Source: an uncultured Azospirillum sp. (lineage in GTDB: Bacteria; Pseudomonadota; Alphaproteobacteria; RF32; CAG-239). Taken from it: a stretch of 6,146 nucleotides of DNA. Shown in pieces: positions 6,129 through 6,146 of the stretch. Each line of letters opens with the position of its first letter. The first letter of the stretch is position 1. Under the pieces are notes generated by a model, which was not told the DNA's origin, searched no databases, and saw nothing but the letters and a program-made list of their open reading frames with translations. The position numbers and the translations under genes are program-made. The DNA lies in contig CAMHFM010000048.1 of NCBI GenBank assembly GCA_946184595.1, forward strand, positions 1 to 6,146, in the 5' to 3' direction.

Positions 6129-6146
6129 AAGAAAAAGCAAATTATT

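Overview
The window reads as ordinary chromosomal DNA of an AT-rich alphaproteobacterium. The signs are the small signal recognition particle RNA directly in front of dnaX, the dnaX-ybaB-recR cluster, a short LppC/LpoA-like lipoprotein divergent from rsmI-yraN, an alphaproteobacterial-type tau C-terminus, and an ELM1-family protein (found mainly in alphaproteobacteria and plant mitochondria). By eye the base composition is in the 30s percent GC. Uncultured gut or host-associated lineages and Rickettsiales/Holosporales-like groups would fit, but the order cannot be fixed from this sequence.

Left block, minus strand, reading right to left: the SRP 4.5S-type RNA (about 2384-2293), dnaX (2274-565), ybaB (568-248, overlapping the dnaX stop) and the N-terminal third of recR (235-1, cut by the window edge). 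It looks like one transcription unit for replication and recombination functions, headed by a stable RNA. The only promoter-like sequence I see lies upstream of the RNA.

Middle block: an outer-membrane lipoprotein of the penicillin-binding-protein-activator type (3844-2453, minus) is divergent from rsmI (3920-4756, plus) and yraN (4746-5096, plus) across a 75-bp AT-rich region. RsmI and YraN overlap by 11 bases and are probably translationally coupled.

Right block: an ELM1/DUF1022 protein (6074-5106, minus) converges on yraN with only 9 bases between the stop codons.

No mobile element, CRISPR array, tRNA or clearly novel system is visible. The most interesting signal is inside dnaX. A run of nine A residues lies just after the clamp-loader domains, and both shifted frames hit a stop within a few codons. 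A short hairpin follows immediately. This arrangement predicts a gamma-like short product of about 390 residues made by transcriptional slippage or -1 frameshifting, beside the full-length tau of 569 residues. The second signal is the SRP RNA itself, which carries a compensatory pair change in its otherwise near-invariant apical stem and lies only 18 bases from an apparently Shine-Dalgarno-less dnaX start.
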